Origin: DTU013 sp964512095
GTDB taxonomy: Bacteria; Bacillota; Clostridia; Acetivibrionales; DTU013
Length of the DNA stretch: 19,295 bases
Direction: 5' to 3'
NCBI GenBank assembly: GCA_964512095.1
Contig: CAZEIH010000048.1
Span: forward strand, 1 to 19,295
This document shows, piece by piece, positions 8,295 through 16,005 of this stretch. The notes beneath the pieces are model-generated. The model did not search any database and had not been told where the DNA came from. It saw only the letters and a list, made by a program, of their open reading frames with translations. Positions within the stretch are counted from its first letter, which is position 1, and the number at the start of each line of letters is the position of its first letter. The position numbers were made by a program, and so were the translations under genes.

Positions 8295-9602
8295 ATGAAA
8301 CAGGACATGATAATAATACTGGATCTTGGAAGCTCTCAAAATACCGACATTGCCCGGGCAATCCGTTCTCTTGGCGTTTATAGCGAAATATACCCCCATG
8401 ATATAACAAAAGAAAAGCTGGTCGGCATGAAAAACCTTAAAGGTATTATCATAAACGGCGGAAAATATAATGTCGTAGACGGTGTCGCCATAGATGTTGC
8501 CGATGAAATTTACAGTATTGGCTGTCCTGTAATGGCAGTCAACCATAGCCCGACCAAATGTGCAGACAAGCTGGATACCTGGCCTGCTACAGAAGCTGAC
8601 ATTGAGAATATTCTAAAATCATTCATATTTGAAAAATGTAGTGTAGTGCCTAACTGGAGCATGAAGAATTTTGTCGAAGACCAGGTCGAGCTTATTCGCA
8701 GGCAGGTAGGAGATAAAAAGGTTTTGCTTGCCCTATCCGGTGGTGTAGATAGCTCTGTAGTCGCAGCCTTACTGATCAAGGCCATTGGCAAACAGCTTGT
8801 ATGCGTGCATGTCAATCATGGTCTGATGCGCAAAGGCGAATCTGAGGATGTAGTCGAATTGTTTAGAAACCAGCTAGATGCAAACCTTATATATGTAGAT
8901 GCTAGCCAACGTTTCCTGTCAAAGCTAGAGAACATCTCTGATCCTGAAGAAAAAAGAAAGATCATCGGCAGTGAGTTTATACGCGTATTTGAAGAGGAAG
9001 CTCGCAAGCTGTCGGGAATTGATTTTCTTGCTCAGGGAACCATCTACCCCGATATTGTCGAAAGCGGAACAAAAACCGCAAAAGTAGTCAAATCGCATCA
9101 CAACGTCGGCGGGTTGCCAGAAGACATGAAATTCTTACTGGTGGAGCCACTGTACTACCTATTCAAGGACGAGGTCAGAGCCTGTGGTCTGGAGCTGGGC
9201 CTGCCTGAATCAATGGTATATCGCCAGCCGTTCCCGGGGCCCGGTCTTGGAGTTCGGTGCCTTGGTGCAATTACAAAGGAGCGTCTTGAAGCAGTAAGAG
9301 AATCGGATGCTATCTTGCGAGATGAATTCGAAAAAGCAGGACTAGATAAGAAGGTCTGGCAGTACTTCACCGTTGTTCCCAATTTCAAATCTGTCGGTGT
9401 TAAAAATAATGCACGAAGCTTCGAGTATTCAGTCATTATCCGCGCTGTAAATACGGTGGATGCAATGACAGCCTCAATTGAGCTGCTAGAATGGCCCGTT
9501 CTGCTTAGAATCACCAATCGCATACTAGCAGAGGTGCCCAATGTCAACCGCGTGTGCTATGACCTAAGCCCCAAGCCCTGCGCTACTATTGAGTGGGAGT
9601 GA
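8295..9602 (+). CDS. guaA: GMP synthase with degenerate glutaminase domain
   Basis: A 435-residue GMP synthase, which aminates XMP to GMP with ATP. The ATP pyrophosphatase domain is intact with PP-loop SGGVDS (148-153). The C-terminal dimerisation domain is complete, including PFPGPGLGVR (312-321) and the CATIEWE terminus. The N-terminal class I glutaminase domain is only about 118 residues instead of about 190. The nucleophile elbow, normally GICYG, reads AVNHS, so the catalytic Cys is replaced by Asn83. The stretch with the His-Glu pair is missing; residue 90 runs almost directly into the segment before the PPase domain. The enzyme should need free ammonia or a separate glutaminase. The start at ATG 8295 follows AGGAGG at 8284-8289; an in-frame ATG at 8253 lacks one. 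A 12-bp repeat array follows the stop. Confidence 0.9.
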   Translation: MKQDMIIILDLGSSQNTDIARAIRSLGVYSEIYPHDITKEKLVGMKNLKGIIINGGKYNVVDGVAIDVADEIYSIGCPVMAVNHSPTKCADKLDTWPATEADIENILKSFIFEKCSVVPNWSMKNFVEDQVELIRRQVGDKKVLLALSGGVDSSVVAALLIKAIGKQLVCVHVNHGLMRKGESEDVVELFRNQLDANLIYVDASQRFLSKLENISDPEEKRKIIGSEFIRVFEEEARKLSGIDFLAQGTIYPDIVESGTKTAKVVKSHHNVGGLPEDMKFLLVEPLYYLFKDEVRACGLELGLPESMVYRQPFPGPGLGVRCLGAITKERLEAVRESDAILRDEFEKAGLDKKVWQYFTVVPNFKSVGVKNNARSFEYSVIIRAVNTVDAMTASIELLEWPVLLRITNRILAEVPNVNRVCYDLSPKPCATIEWE

Positions 9603-9607
9603 TAGGT

Positions 9608-9667
9608 AAGACTGGCGGGAAGACTGGAGGGAAAACAGACATGAAGACTAGCGGGGAGTCTGGCGGG
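9608..9667 (+). repeat. 12-bp tandem repeat, five units
   Basis: Five units of 12 bp with consensus AAGACTGGCGGG begin five bases after the guaA stop; the third unit is strongly diverged. No coding function is apparent. The following bases up to 9770 show no other feature. Confidence 0.7.
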
Positions 9668-9770
9668 AATCCTAAACTGGTTTTGTTATACTGTCCATTT
9701 TGGATGTCCATGAAATCAGTACAGAATTGGTCAAAGCTATAAAATTCAACTTTCTTGAGGAGTAAATATT

Positions 9771-10237
9771 GTGAAAATGGACACCAGGAATAAACTTCAA
9801 AAAGTTTTTATTGTATTTTGCTATATGGTGTGATGATTTTCTATTTACTGATTTTGTTTGTTGTTTTATTTATGAAAAAGAGTCTTGGATCTTTTCAGTC
9901 AGTGAATTTATTTCCCTTTTGCACAATAGTAAACTATATGTTCAACGATAATGTACATATGAGGTCCTTCGCATTAAGTAACATATAAGGTAATGTAGTG
10001 CTTTTTGTTCCTTTGGGGATATATGTGGCATTATTAAATCGGAATAAGTCAATACTTGTCAACACACTATTAGTTTCATTATGTAGTGTCCTTGTTGAAG
10101 TAACACAATATGTTCTTGCGGTAGGATCAGCAGATATTGATGATGTAATCGTAAAAGGGATAGTGCTATTGACACTACCCTTATTATCAAGCGAAATTTT
10201 CTACTATTTAACTACCATCCCTAATGTATCATCTTGA
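9771..10237 (+). pseudogene. VanZ-like membrane protein, broken gene
   Basis: Remnant of a VanZ-family protein, small membrane proteins of mostly unknown role named after a teicoplanin-resistance factor. The start GTG at 9771 follows TTGAGGAG. The first frame gives a basic N-terminus (RNKLQKVFIVFCYMV) and stops at TGA 9831. The continuation is in another frame (YGVMIFYLLILFVVLFMKK..., from about 9824), so one frameshift near 9831 is needed. That frame then meets TAA at 9986, exactly where homologues have a residue between NI and GNV; a single change from TTA (Leu) would explain it. The rest (GNVVLFVPLGIY... to 10237) carries the typical LFVPLG and DIDDVI motifs. With two lesions this is very probably a pseudogene. 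Confidence 0.72.
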
Positions 10238-10285
10238 TAGAGCTCTGTATTAAACCCCCGATAATATCTTCTCCACCATTCAGCC

Positions 10286-11011
10286 CTATTCAAGATAAAG
10301 GCCATATGCCTCAGCTATGTATCCCGCCTGCTTGCGTTCCTTCGATGCCAGTATTCCGGGAATGCTGTCGGGATCTAGATTTGCCAGTCCAACCTCAATC
10401 AATACTCCCACGATTCTCCTGACCATATTGTGCAAGAAGCCATTACCACTGATGCGTATATCAATAAACCCATCATTCTCAACGATATTTATCGAGTAAA
10501 CTGTTCGGACCATAGATTTGCTTTTGGATTTGGCATTTGTAAACGCGGTAAAATCATGTTCACCGATAAAGTGCCCGGCTGCCCTGTTCATCTGCTCAAT
10601 ATCCAGCCTTTGATTCACATGCATGCTGTACTTTCTCATGAAAGGATTCGTGTATTCGCGGTTCCAAATCTTATACAGGTATGTCTTGTCCCCTGCATGG
10701 TATCTGGCATGGAAATTTTCGGACACCAAATCCACCTTTGTCACGCAGATATCCTGGGGAAGATATCTATTCAGATACTCCTTTACCTTAGCCGGTGTAA
10801 AGCTTTTGTCCGTTTTGAAATTCGCAATCTGGGCAAGGGCATGCACACCGGCATCAGTTCGGCTACTGCCCGTTATTTCAACAGCCTCACCAACCAACAC
10901 CGAAAGTACGCTCTCTATCTTTCCCTGAATCGTATTATCAGTGTTTCCCAGCCTCTGCCAGCCCTTATATCTCCCACCATCATACTGAATTATCAATCTA
11001 TAATTATTCAT
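10286..11011 (-). CDS. truA: tRNA pseudouridine(38-40) synthase
   Basis: A 241-residue TruA, converting uridines 38, 39 and 40 of the tRNA anticodon arm to pseudouridine. The length is typical for Firmicutes. The catalytic Asp53 is in the family motif GSSRTDAGVHALAQ. Further family marks are the N-terminal YDGGRYKGWQR and the C-terminal FLHNMVRRIVG. The ATG at 11011 has no strong ribosome site, but the N-terminus aligns well with the family. It is divergent from queG, which also modifies the tRNA anticodon loop. Usually truA sits in the ribosomal protein/cobalt transporter cluster of Clostridia; here it stands alone. Confidence 0.95.
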   Translation of the reverse strand: MNNYRLIIQYDGGRYKGWQRLGNTDNTIQGKIESVLSVLVGEAVEITGSSRTDAGVHALAQIANFKTDKSFTPAKVKEYLNRYLPQDICVTKVDLVSENFHARYHAGDKTYLYKIWNREYTNPFMRKYSMHVNQRLDIEQMNRAAGHFIGEHDFTAFTNAKSKSKSMVRTVYSINIVENDGFIDIRISGNGFLHNMVRRIVGVLIEVGLANLDPDSIPGILASKERKQAGYIAEAYGLYLE

Positions 11012-11332
11012 ACAACAATTGTAACACAGTCTGACGTATCTTTTGTTTCACTAATTTTGTTTATACGCATCTTCCAAAATACTCATCAAAAGATCCCAAG
11101 GCCTCAAATAATGCGCTCCGCGTATCCTTATGATGTCAGCTAATATTGCCATGGTACCGAAAAAGCGACAATTTGCCACTCGCAATAGCAGTATTATCTT
11201 TACCACTTCGGAGCATTGATAGTATGTTATTATTCCCACTATCACAAGCCAATGATATAATGAAGCCAATAAGGGCAATTCATTATATATAGAGGGCAAT
11301 TTTCTCAGCTTAAACTGAACGGTGGAATCAAT
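11012..11332. other. Intergenic region between truA and queG
   Basis: No gene is supported here. A good -10 box TATAAT lies at 11256-11261 facing queG, without a clear -35 at the right distance. An AGGGCAATT sequence occurs twice near 11270 and 11291. A minus-strand open frame of 82 codons (11051-11299) begins with TTG, has no ribosome site and matches nothing I recognise. Confidence 0.4.
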
Positions 11333-12241
11333 ATGAAAAAAGCACTAATTGAATATTGTAAATCAATAGATATCGAACATGTTGGAATTGCTCCTACTGA
11401 ACCCTATCTGGACTTTGAAAAGGTTTGGCTGAGTCAAATTGACAAAGGCAATGTCAGCGGCTTTGAAGAAAAAGATGTGGACAGGCGTGTTTATCCAGAG
11501 CTTACATTGCCGGATTCAAAATCTGTGATCGTATGCCTTTTCCCATATTTCTCTGAAAATGATCCCAGTGCCAATCTGTCAAAATCCAGCTACAGCATAG
11601 ACTACCACCTTATCGTCAAAGAAAAGCTTATGAGTATAGGCGTGTTTCTCGAAAAGGCTATTGAGGGTTTTCAATATAAGGCCTTTGTGGATAACGGTCC
11701 CTTCAGCGACAGATATCTAGCGTATAAGGCCGGCCTTGGCTTTTGGGGGATAAACAACCACCTAATTACTGATCAGTACGGATCTTACTTTTTCATCGGA
11801 TATATTCTTAACAATCACCCCCTTGAGCCTGACACACCACAAGACAGGACCTGCCTCCAATGCTTTGAATGTGTTAGGAAATGTCCCGGCAAATGCATTA
11901 CAGGAGACTTTACTATCATTCCTCAACGTTGTAAATCCTTTATAACACAAAAAAAGGGCGACTTATCCGATATGGAAACTGAGATACTGAAAAAGCATCA
12001 GCTAATATGGGGCTGCGACGTATGCCAGGATGTTTGTCCACATAATAAAAATGCCGGCATAACGGGTTTGAAGGAGTTTAAGTCACAGCTAATTACCAAT
12101 ATCAATATCAAAGAACTAATGCAAATATCAAACAAAGAGTTCCAAAGGCGCTACGGTAACAGATCCTTCAGTTGGAGAGGCAAAGGTGTACTGATAAGGA
12201 ATCATGAAATTATTAATGAGGATAAAAATAAAATCACCTGA
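11333..12241 (+). CDS. queG: Epoxyqueuosine reductase, short form
   Basis: A 302-residue cobalamin-dependent iron-sulfur enzyme carrying out the last step of queuosine synthesis on tRNA, epoxyqueuosine to queuosine. Eight cysteines for two [4Fe-4S] clusters are visible. Cys174, 177, 180 and 184 form a ferredoxin-like CLQCFECVRKCP; Cys200, 228, 231 and 235 form the second set, with WGCDVCQDVCPHN. The family segment VDNGPFSDRYLAYKAGLGFWGINN (119-142) lies in the cobalamin/active-site region. The protein lacks the C-terminal HEAT-like extension of E. coli QueG (about 379 residues), as do many clostridial forms. The ATG at 11333 follows a modest GGTGG. A QueG-like reductase of unknown substrate is the alternative. 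Confidence 0.87.
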   Translation: MKKALIEYCKSIDIEHVGIAPTEPYLDFEKVWLSQIDKGNVSGFEEKDVDRRVYPELTLPDSKSVIVCLFPYFSENDPSANLSKSSYSIDYHLIVKEKLMSIGVFLEKAIEGFQYKAFVDNGPFSDRYLAYKAGLGFWGINNHLITDQYGSYFFIGYILNNHPLEPDTPQDRTCLQCFECVRKCPGKCITGDFTIIPQRCKSFITQKKGDLSDMETEILKKHQLIWGCDVCQDVCPHNKNAGITGLKEFKSQLITNINIKELMQISNKEFQRRYGNRSFSWRGKGVLIRNHEIINEDKNKIT

Positions 12242-12346
12242 ATGCCAGATGCTTTTATCAACGACATATGTTTGGTTGTATCGACATTATAACTTACAAC
12301 AGCAAAATCACAGCAGCATAATATGTCACCATAATCATGTTCCAAC

Positions 12347-13216
12347 TCAAAACATACTAATCTGCTCAACTTGCTGTTTATCCTCAAAGGTATGCATGTA
12401 TTTGAAAATCTCATCATTATTACATATAATTCCGCTGTCTGCGCATTCTTTGTAGAGTATCTCCATCAGCCTCTTGTTATTATCACTTTCTACCTCATAT
12501 CTATTTCCATACTTATTGTGGTACCTCTGCCTGAGTCCTGGAAAATGCTGATCGAGTTTTGCATAGAAATATTCCCTATTGCCATCTCTCAGCGTTAGTC
12601 CCATACCAAAGCATATCACTCCATAGACCTTTGCCTCTTTACAATAATTAAGTATGCCTGTGAGATTTTCTTCGGTATCATTTATGAGCGGCAATATGGG
12701 ATCGAGCCAAACAACAGTAGTTATACCACTATCTCTCATAGCCTTGAGCACCTCGAAGCGGCGTTTGGTGGTACATACATAGGGCTCGATAATCCTGCAG
12801 AGCTCTTCGTCATAGGTAGTAAGTGTTATTTGCACAACGCATTTGGCCTTACGGTTTATGCTCTCTAGCAGCTTCAGATCCCGGAGTATTAGGTCTGATT
12901 TTGTCTGAATAGCAAGGCCAAAGCCATAGTTATCTATTAGCTCCAGGCATCTTTGTGTAAGCTTCAGCTCTTTTTCAATATGCATATAGGAATCACACAT
13001 GGAGCCTGTTCCAACCATACACTTTTTGCGTTTTCTGCCCAGCGCATCTTCCAACAGCTCAGGGGCATTAATTTTTACTTCGATATCTTCAAAATCATGC
13101 TGCATATTATAGCATCTGCTTCTACTGTCACAGTAAATACAACCGTGAGTACATCCCCGGTACAGGTTCATTCCGTTGTTTGACGACAAAATTGCTTTAG
13201 CCTTCTTATAGTGCAT
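12347..13216 (-). CDS. Radical SAM protein, spore photoproduct lyase-like family
   Basis: A 289-residue radical SAM protein of the SplB-like (DNA repair photolyase-related) group. The cluster motif CTHGCIYC gives Cys22, Cys26 and Cys29, and the surrounding GMNLYRGCTHGCIYCDSRS is typical of the group. Family members are often annotated as DNA repair photolyases, but most have no proven substrate, and true spore photoproduct lyase differs in its motif context. The ATG at 13216 is preferred: AGGA at 13223-13226 has six bases of spacing to it and abuts the other in-frame ATG at 13222. It converges on queG with a 105-bp gap. Function is uncertain beyond radical chemistry. Confidence 0.8.
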   Translation of the reverse strand: MHYKKAKAILSSNNGMNLYRGCTHGCIYCDSRSRCYNMQHDFEDIEVKINAPELLEDALGRKRKKCMVGTGSMCDSYMHIEKELKLTQRCLELIDNYGFGLAIQTKSDLILRDLKLLESINRKAKCVVQITLTTYDEELCRIIEPYVCTTKRRFEVLKAMRDSGITTVVWLDPILPLINDTEENLTGILNYCKEAKVYGVICFGMGLTLRDGNREYFYAKLDQHFPGLRQRYHNKYGNRYEVESDNNKRLMEILYKECADSGIICNNDEIFKYMHTFEDKQQVEQISMF

Positions 13217-13270
13217 CTCCATTCCTGCCCATCATCAAAAATTTCTTCCACAGTATTACCTTAAAGCCTA

Positions 13271-13309
13271 TCTGCGGCGGCTGCGGCGGTCTGTGGCGGT
13301 CTGCGGCGG
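13271..13309 (+). repeat. 10-bp GC-rich tandem repeat, four units
   Basis: Four units of TCTGCGGCGG (the second is one base short, the third has one change). They lie in the gap between the radical SAM gene and the cupin gene and are clearly richer in GC than their surroundings. Confidence 0.7.
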
Positions 13310-13365
13310 CTGAATTTCTAACTAATAACTAAGTTAACTAGTCCCTTTATTATACATCACCCACC

Positions 13366-13440
13366 AATAAGGTGCCAGGCACGTCACATAGACACTTATC
13401 GTAACAATAAGTGTCTATGTGACGTGCCTGGCACCTTATT
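13366..13440. repeat. Perfect 34-bp inverted repeat (REP/MITE-like)
   Basis: The arms 13366-13399 and 13407-13440 are perfect reverse complements of 34 bases, separated by seven bases (13400-13406). The outer part contains GGTGCCAGGCAC, itself nearly palindromic. No coding sequence lies inside. It could be a miniature mobile palindrome or a strong bidirectional hairpin terminator; the perfect match suggests recent origin or active maintenance. Confidence 0.85.
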
Positions 13441-13490
13441 CTTTCATAAAACATAATATACATTATCAGTCTGCGAAAGGATAGAAATGT

Positions 13491-14141
13491 ATGTATAGTA
13501 TGCATAATATGAATCAATGCCCCTTTTATAATGGCCCCCAGGTTTATGGAGCTGAAAGTATGTATAATCCCTGCGGTACATATCCCTGCTATGCTAATGC
13601 CCCGATGTATAGCCCTGGGTATTTACCTGCAAATAACCAGATGCTGCCTCAAATGATACCACAGCAGCTTCCTTACCAATATGAGCCGTATCAGGATAAT
13701 GCAAAGTACAAGGCTACTACAGTATTGAAGGATTATGGGCCGAAGCCTTTTGTGATAAATATAGAAGAGGCTGCTAAACAAAATGAGTATTTCCGTTCAG
13801 CATTATGGACAGGTAAGCATCTTCAGCTTACACTTATGAGCATTGGAGTTGGTGAGGACATCGGCCTGGAAATCCACCCCGAGCTCGATCAATTTCTACG
13901 TATCGAGCAGGGTCAAGGATTGGTCAAAATGGGCGACAGCAAAGATGTGCTGGATTTTCAGAGGATGGTATCAGAAGATTATATATTCATAATACCAGCC
14001 GGCAAGTGGCACAACCTGGTAAATACAGGCGACAAACCAATCAAGCTGTACTCAATATATGCACCGCCACAGCACCCTCATGGCACAGTCCATAAAACCA
14101 AGGCAGACGCAATGGCCGCTGAAGAGCATCACCACCATTGA
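13491..14141 (+). CDS. Cupin protein with coat-like N-terminus
   Basis: A 216-residue protein. Residues 1-70 are rich in Tyr, Met, Pro, Asn and Gln with four Cys, like low-complexity spore coat proteins. Residues about 75-205 form a single cupin barrel. Motif 1 is GEDIGLEIHPELDQFLRIEQGQG with probable metal ligands around His129; motif 2 has IPAGKWHNLVNTG with His174. The C-terminus is His-rich and ends in four His. Similar cupins without the N-terminal part are common in Clostridia and loosely annotated as sugar isomerase-like. A spore surface role is inferred from composition only. AAAGGA at 13476-13481 supports the ATG at 13491. A structured repeat begins at its stop codon. Confidence 0.8.
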   Translation: MYSMHNMNQCPFYNGPQVYGAESMYNPCGTYPCYANAPMYSPGYLPANNQMLPQMIPQQLPYQYEPYQDNAKYKATTVLKDYGPKPFVINIEEAAKQNEYFRSALWTGKHLQLTLMSIGVGEDIGLEIHPELDQFLRIEQGQGLVKMGDSKDVLDFQRMVSEDYIFIIPAGKWHNLVNTGDKPIKLYSIYAPPQHPHGTVHKTKADAMAAEEHHHH

Positions 14142-14269
14142 AGTCAATTCGCTTCGCTCAGAAAGTCAGGTGGAGACTGAAATCAACCTGACTCTTTGAA
14201 ATTAATCAATTTGTCTTCAATCGTCGCCGACCTATGGAGGTCAGCGTATTCTGAAGACATAAATGAAGC
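14141..14269 (+). repeat. Dispersed structured repeat, copy 3
   Basis: Third copy of the ~125-bp element, starting at the last base of the cupin stop codon. The right arm of hairpin A has two mismatches. The outer stem around hairpin B is extended to eight perfect pairs, TGTCTTCA/TGAAGACA. Confidence 0.85.
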
Positions 14270-14298
14270 AACGGTCAACAAATTTGTACAATAGCAAA

Positions 14299-14341
14299 AA
14301 AGGTCAAAGCGGGATTTGCTTAAACTCCTGCTTTGACCTTT
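14299..14341 (-). terminator. Terminator of the hyd operon
   Basis: A 16-bp stem (14299-14314 with 14326-14341, one G-T pair) and an 11-base loop, about 35 bp after the hydF stop. On the minus strand the stem runs into a T-run (ACCTTTTTTGC), so it is a good intrinsic terminator for hydF. It may also stop the convergent cupin transcript. Confidence 0.85.
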
Positions 14342-14375
14342 ACAATACTTCTCAAATTGTCACGTCAATTTCAAA

Positions 14376-15857
14376 TCAATTCAATTCTGGAAACATGGCA
14401 ATGCTTCTTTTTAGTATCCCCTGCATGTAGGCGATTATAATACCGTAATTAGTCATCGGCACATGCTGGTCAGCAGCGCATTTACGCCGGTACTTCATTT
14501 CTCTTTCATTTAGCATGCAGCCACCACAATGTACAATAAGTCCGTTTCCGGCCAAATCCTCCGGGAATTCAGTACCAGATGTAAACTTAAAGTTTAATTG
14601 CTTACCGGTATATCTTTCTATCCATTTCGGAAGCTTCACTGTGCCGATATCACCACATTGTCTGTGATGGGTACAGCCCTCCGAAATCAGCACGGTGTCC
14701 CTGTCCTTTAGCGAATCCAATGCTTTTGCTCCCTTTACTGCATCTGCAAGGTTGCCCTTGTATCTGGCAAAAAGTATTGAAAACGATGTCAACGGTATAT
14801 TCTCTGGTGTCTCAGCCGAAACTCTGGAAAATACTTGGCTATCAGTTATGACTAGGGCTGGCTTTTTACCTAAAGCGGCCAGCGTTTCCGCCAACTCTAT
14901 ATCTTTTACTACGATGGATACAGCGCCGGAATCCAGGATATCACGTATCGTCTGCTGCTGGGGCAGAATCAGCCTTCCCTTTGGGGCGGCCTTATCAATT
15001 GGGACCACAAGCACAACAAAGTCAGACGGCTTTATAATGTCGCCGACGATTCTCAGTTTGGGTTCTTCAGTGACTGCCATGGCTGTGATCATTTCCTTTA
15101 GTTCATTTATATTGTGTCCGTTTTTTGCGCTAACATTGATCTCCATGCCGCTATTTACATCTGAATGTGCTGTCTTAGGCTCTGTTCTCAGGTCATCCCC
15201 CGATATACCCGCTACACTTGATATACTCGATATGTCCACTGTACCTGTTATACCTGATGTATCCGATATGTCTGCTACACCCGACATATCTGCTATACTC
15301 GCTCTACCCACTTCACCTGCTACACCCGACATATACGCTATACTCGCTCTACCCGCTTCACCTGATACACCCGCTATATCTGCTGCACCCGCTCTACCCG
15401 CTTCACCTGCTACACCCGACATATCCGCTATACTCGCTCTACCCGCTTCACCTGATATACCCGCTATATCGGACTTATTGTAAACTATCAGATAGCTAAT
15501 TTCCTTCTCCCTAAACAGCTCAATCAGCTCTTCATCTTCTTTAGACATGCCCAGCGTAGCATCAATGACCAAAACGGCCAAGTCAGTTTTATTTAGCACC
15601 TGACGGCTCTTTTTTACACGCTGCTCCCCCAAAGCGCCTTCGTCATCAAAACCCGGAGTGTCGATAATCACAACAGGACCTATGGGAAGCAACTCCATAG
15701 ATTTGTATACAGGGTCCGTTGTCGTGCCCTTTATCTCCGAAACCACCGATAGCTCCTGACCGGTAACAGCATTGACAACACTCGACTTTCCCGCATTCCG
15801 CCTGCCAAAAAAACCTATATGCACCCGTTCTGATGATGGCATTGCATTCAAACCCAC
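14376..15857 (-). CDS. hydF: [FeFe]-hydrogenase maturation GTPase HydF with repeat insertion
   Basis: HydF is the GTPase scaffold that receives the 2Fe subcluster made by HydE and HydG and delivers it to HydA. GTPase motifs are G1 GRRNAGKS (18-25), G3 DTPG (66-69), G4 NKSD (127-130) and G5 SAK (243-245). The C-terminal cluster-binding domain has Cys395/His398 in CTHH and Cys444 and Cys447 in HCGGC. At 493 residues it is about 80-90 longer than usual. The excess is a tripeptide repeat (residues 130-219) between G4 and G5, coded by thirty 9-bp units; outside it all motifs are intact and the frame is kept. The start is GTG at 15857, nine bases after AAGGAGG (15868-15874), which is the edge of a 7-bp repeat array. 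It is the last gene of the hyd operon. Confidence 0.95.
   Translation of the reverse strand: MGLNAMPSSERVHIGFFGRRNAGKSSVVNAVTGQELSVVSEIKGTTTDPVYKSMELLPIGPVVIIDTPGFDDEGALGEQRVKKSRQVLNKTDLAVLVIDATLGMSKEDEELIELFREKEISYLIVYNKSDIAGISGEAGRASIADMSGVAGEAGRAGAADIAGVSGEAGRASIAYMSGVAGEVGRASIADMSGVADISDTSGITGTVDISSISSVAGISGDDLRTEPKTAHSDVNSGMEINVSAKNGHNINELKEMITAMAVTEEPKLRIVGDIIKPSDFVVLVVPIDKAAPKGRLILPQQQTIRDILDSGAVSIVVKDIELAETLAALGKKPALVITDSQVFSRVSAETPENIPLTSFSILFARYKGNLADAVKGAKALDSLKDRDTVLISEGCTHHRQCGDIGTVKLPKWIERYTGKQLNFKFTSGTEFPEDLAGNGLIVHCGGCMLNEREMKYRRKCAADQHVPMTNYGIIIAYMQGILKRSIAMFPELN
15201..15470 (-). repeat. 9-bp minisatellite inside hydF, thirty units
   Basis: On the minus strand the DNA splits into thirty consecutive 9-bp units such as GGTGAAGCG, GGTAGAGCG, AGTATAGCG, GATATGTCG and GGTGTAGCA. 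Higher-order 45-bp units (15273-15452, four copies) are nested within. Each unit codes a tripeptide ending mostly in Ala or Ser: GEA, GRA, SIA, DMS, GVA and variants. Confidence 0.92.
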
Positions 15858-15872
15858 TTTAAGATTACCTCC

Positions 15873-15956
15873 TTACTCCTTAATCCCTACTCCCTACTCC
15901 TTACTCCCTACTCCCTACTCCCTACTCCCTACTCCTCACTCCTCACTCCTCACTCC
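15873..15956 (-). repeat. 7-bp tandem repeat before hydF, twelve units
   Basis: Twelve heptamers, plus-strand CTACTCC with TTACTCC and TCACTCC variants, fill most of the hydG-hydF gap (15858-16005), with two decayed units after them. On the coding (minus) strand each reads GGAGTAG or similar, so each holds a Shine-Dalgarno-like GGAG. The real hydF ribosome site borders the array. Confidence 0.88.
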
Positions 15957-16005
15957 TTACCCCTATCCTCAAAACCTGTCTTCAGATCAATTTAAAACTT
16001 CCGAA

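Noticed and set aside
9998..10237. Intact 79-codon gene starting with GTG at 9998
   Set aside because: It has no ribosome site, and homologous VanZ-like sequence continues upstream across the stop codon, so it is the tail of a broken gene.
11051..11299. Minus-strand open frame of 82 codons between truA and queG
   Set aside because: It starts with TTG, has no ribosome binding site, matches no family I recognise and lies in the divergent promoter region.
14695..15499. Long plus-strand open frames opposite hydF
   Set aside because: They are antisense to conserved HydF motifs; their openness is explained by the 9-bp repeat, which lacks stops in several frames, and by codon bias.
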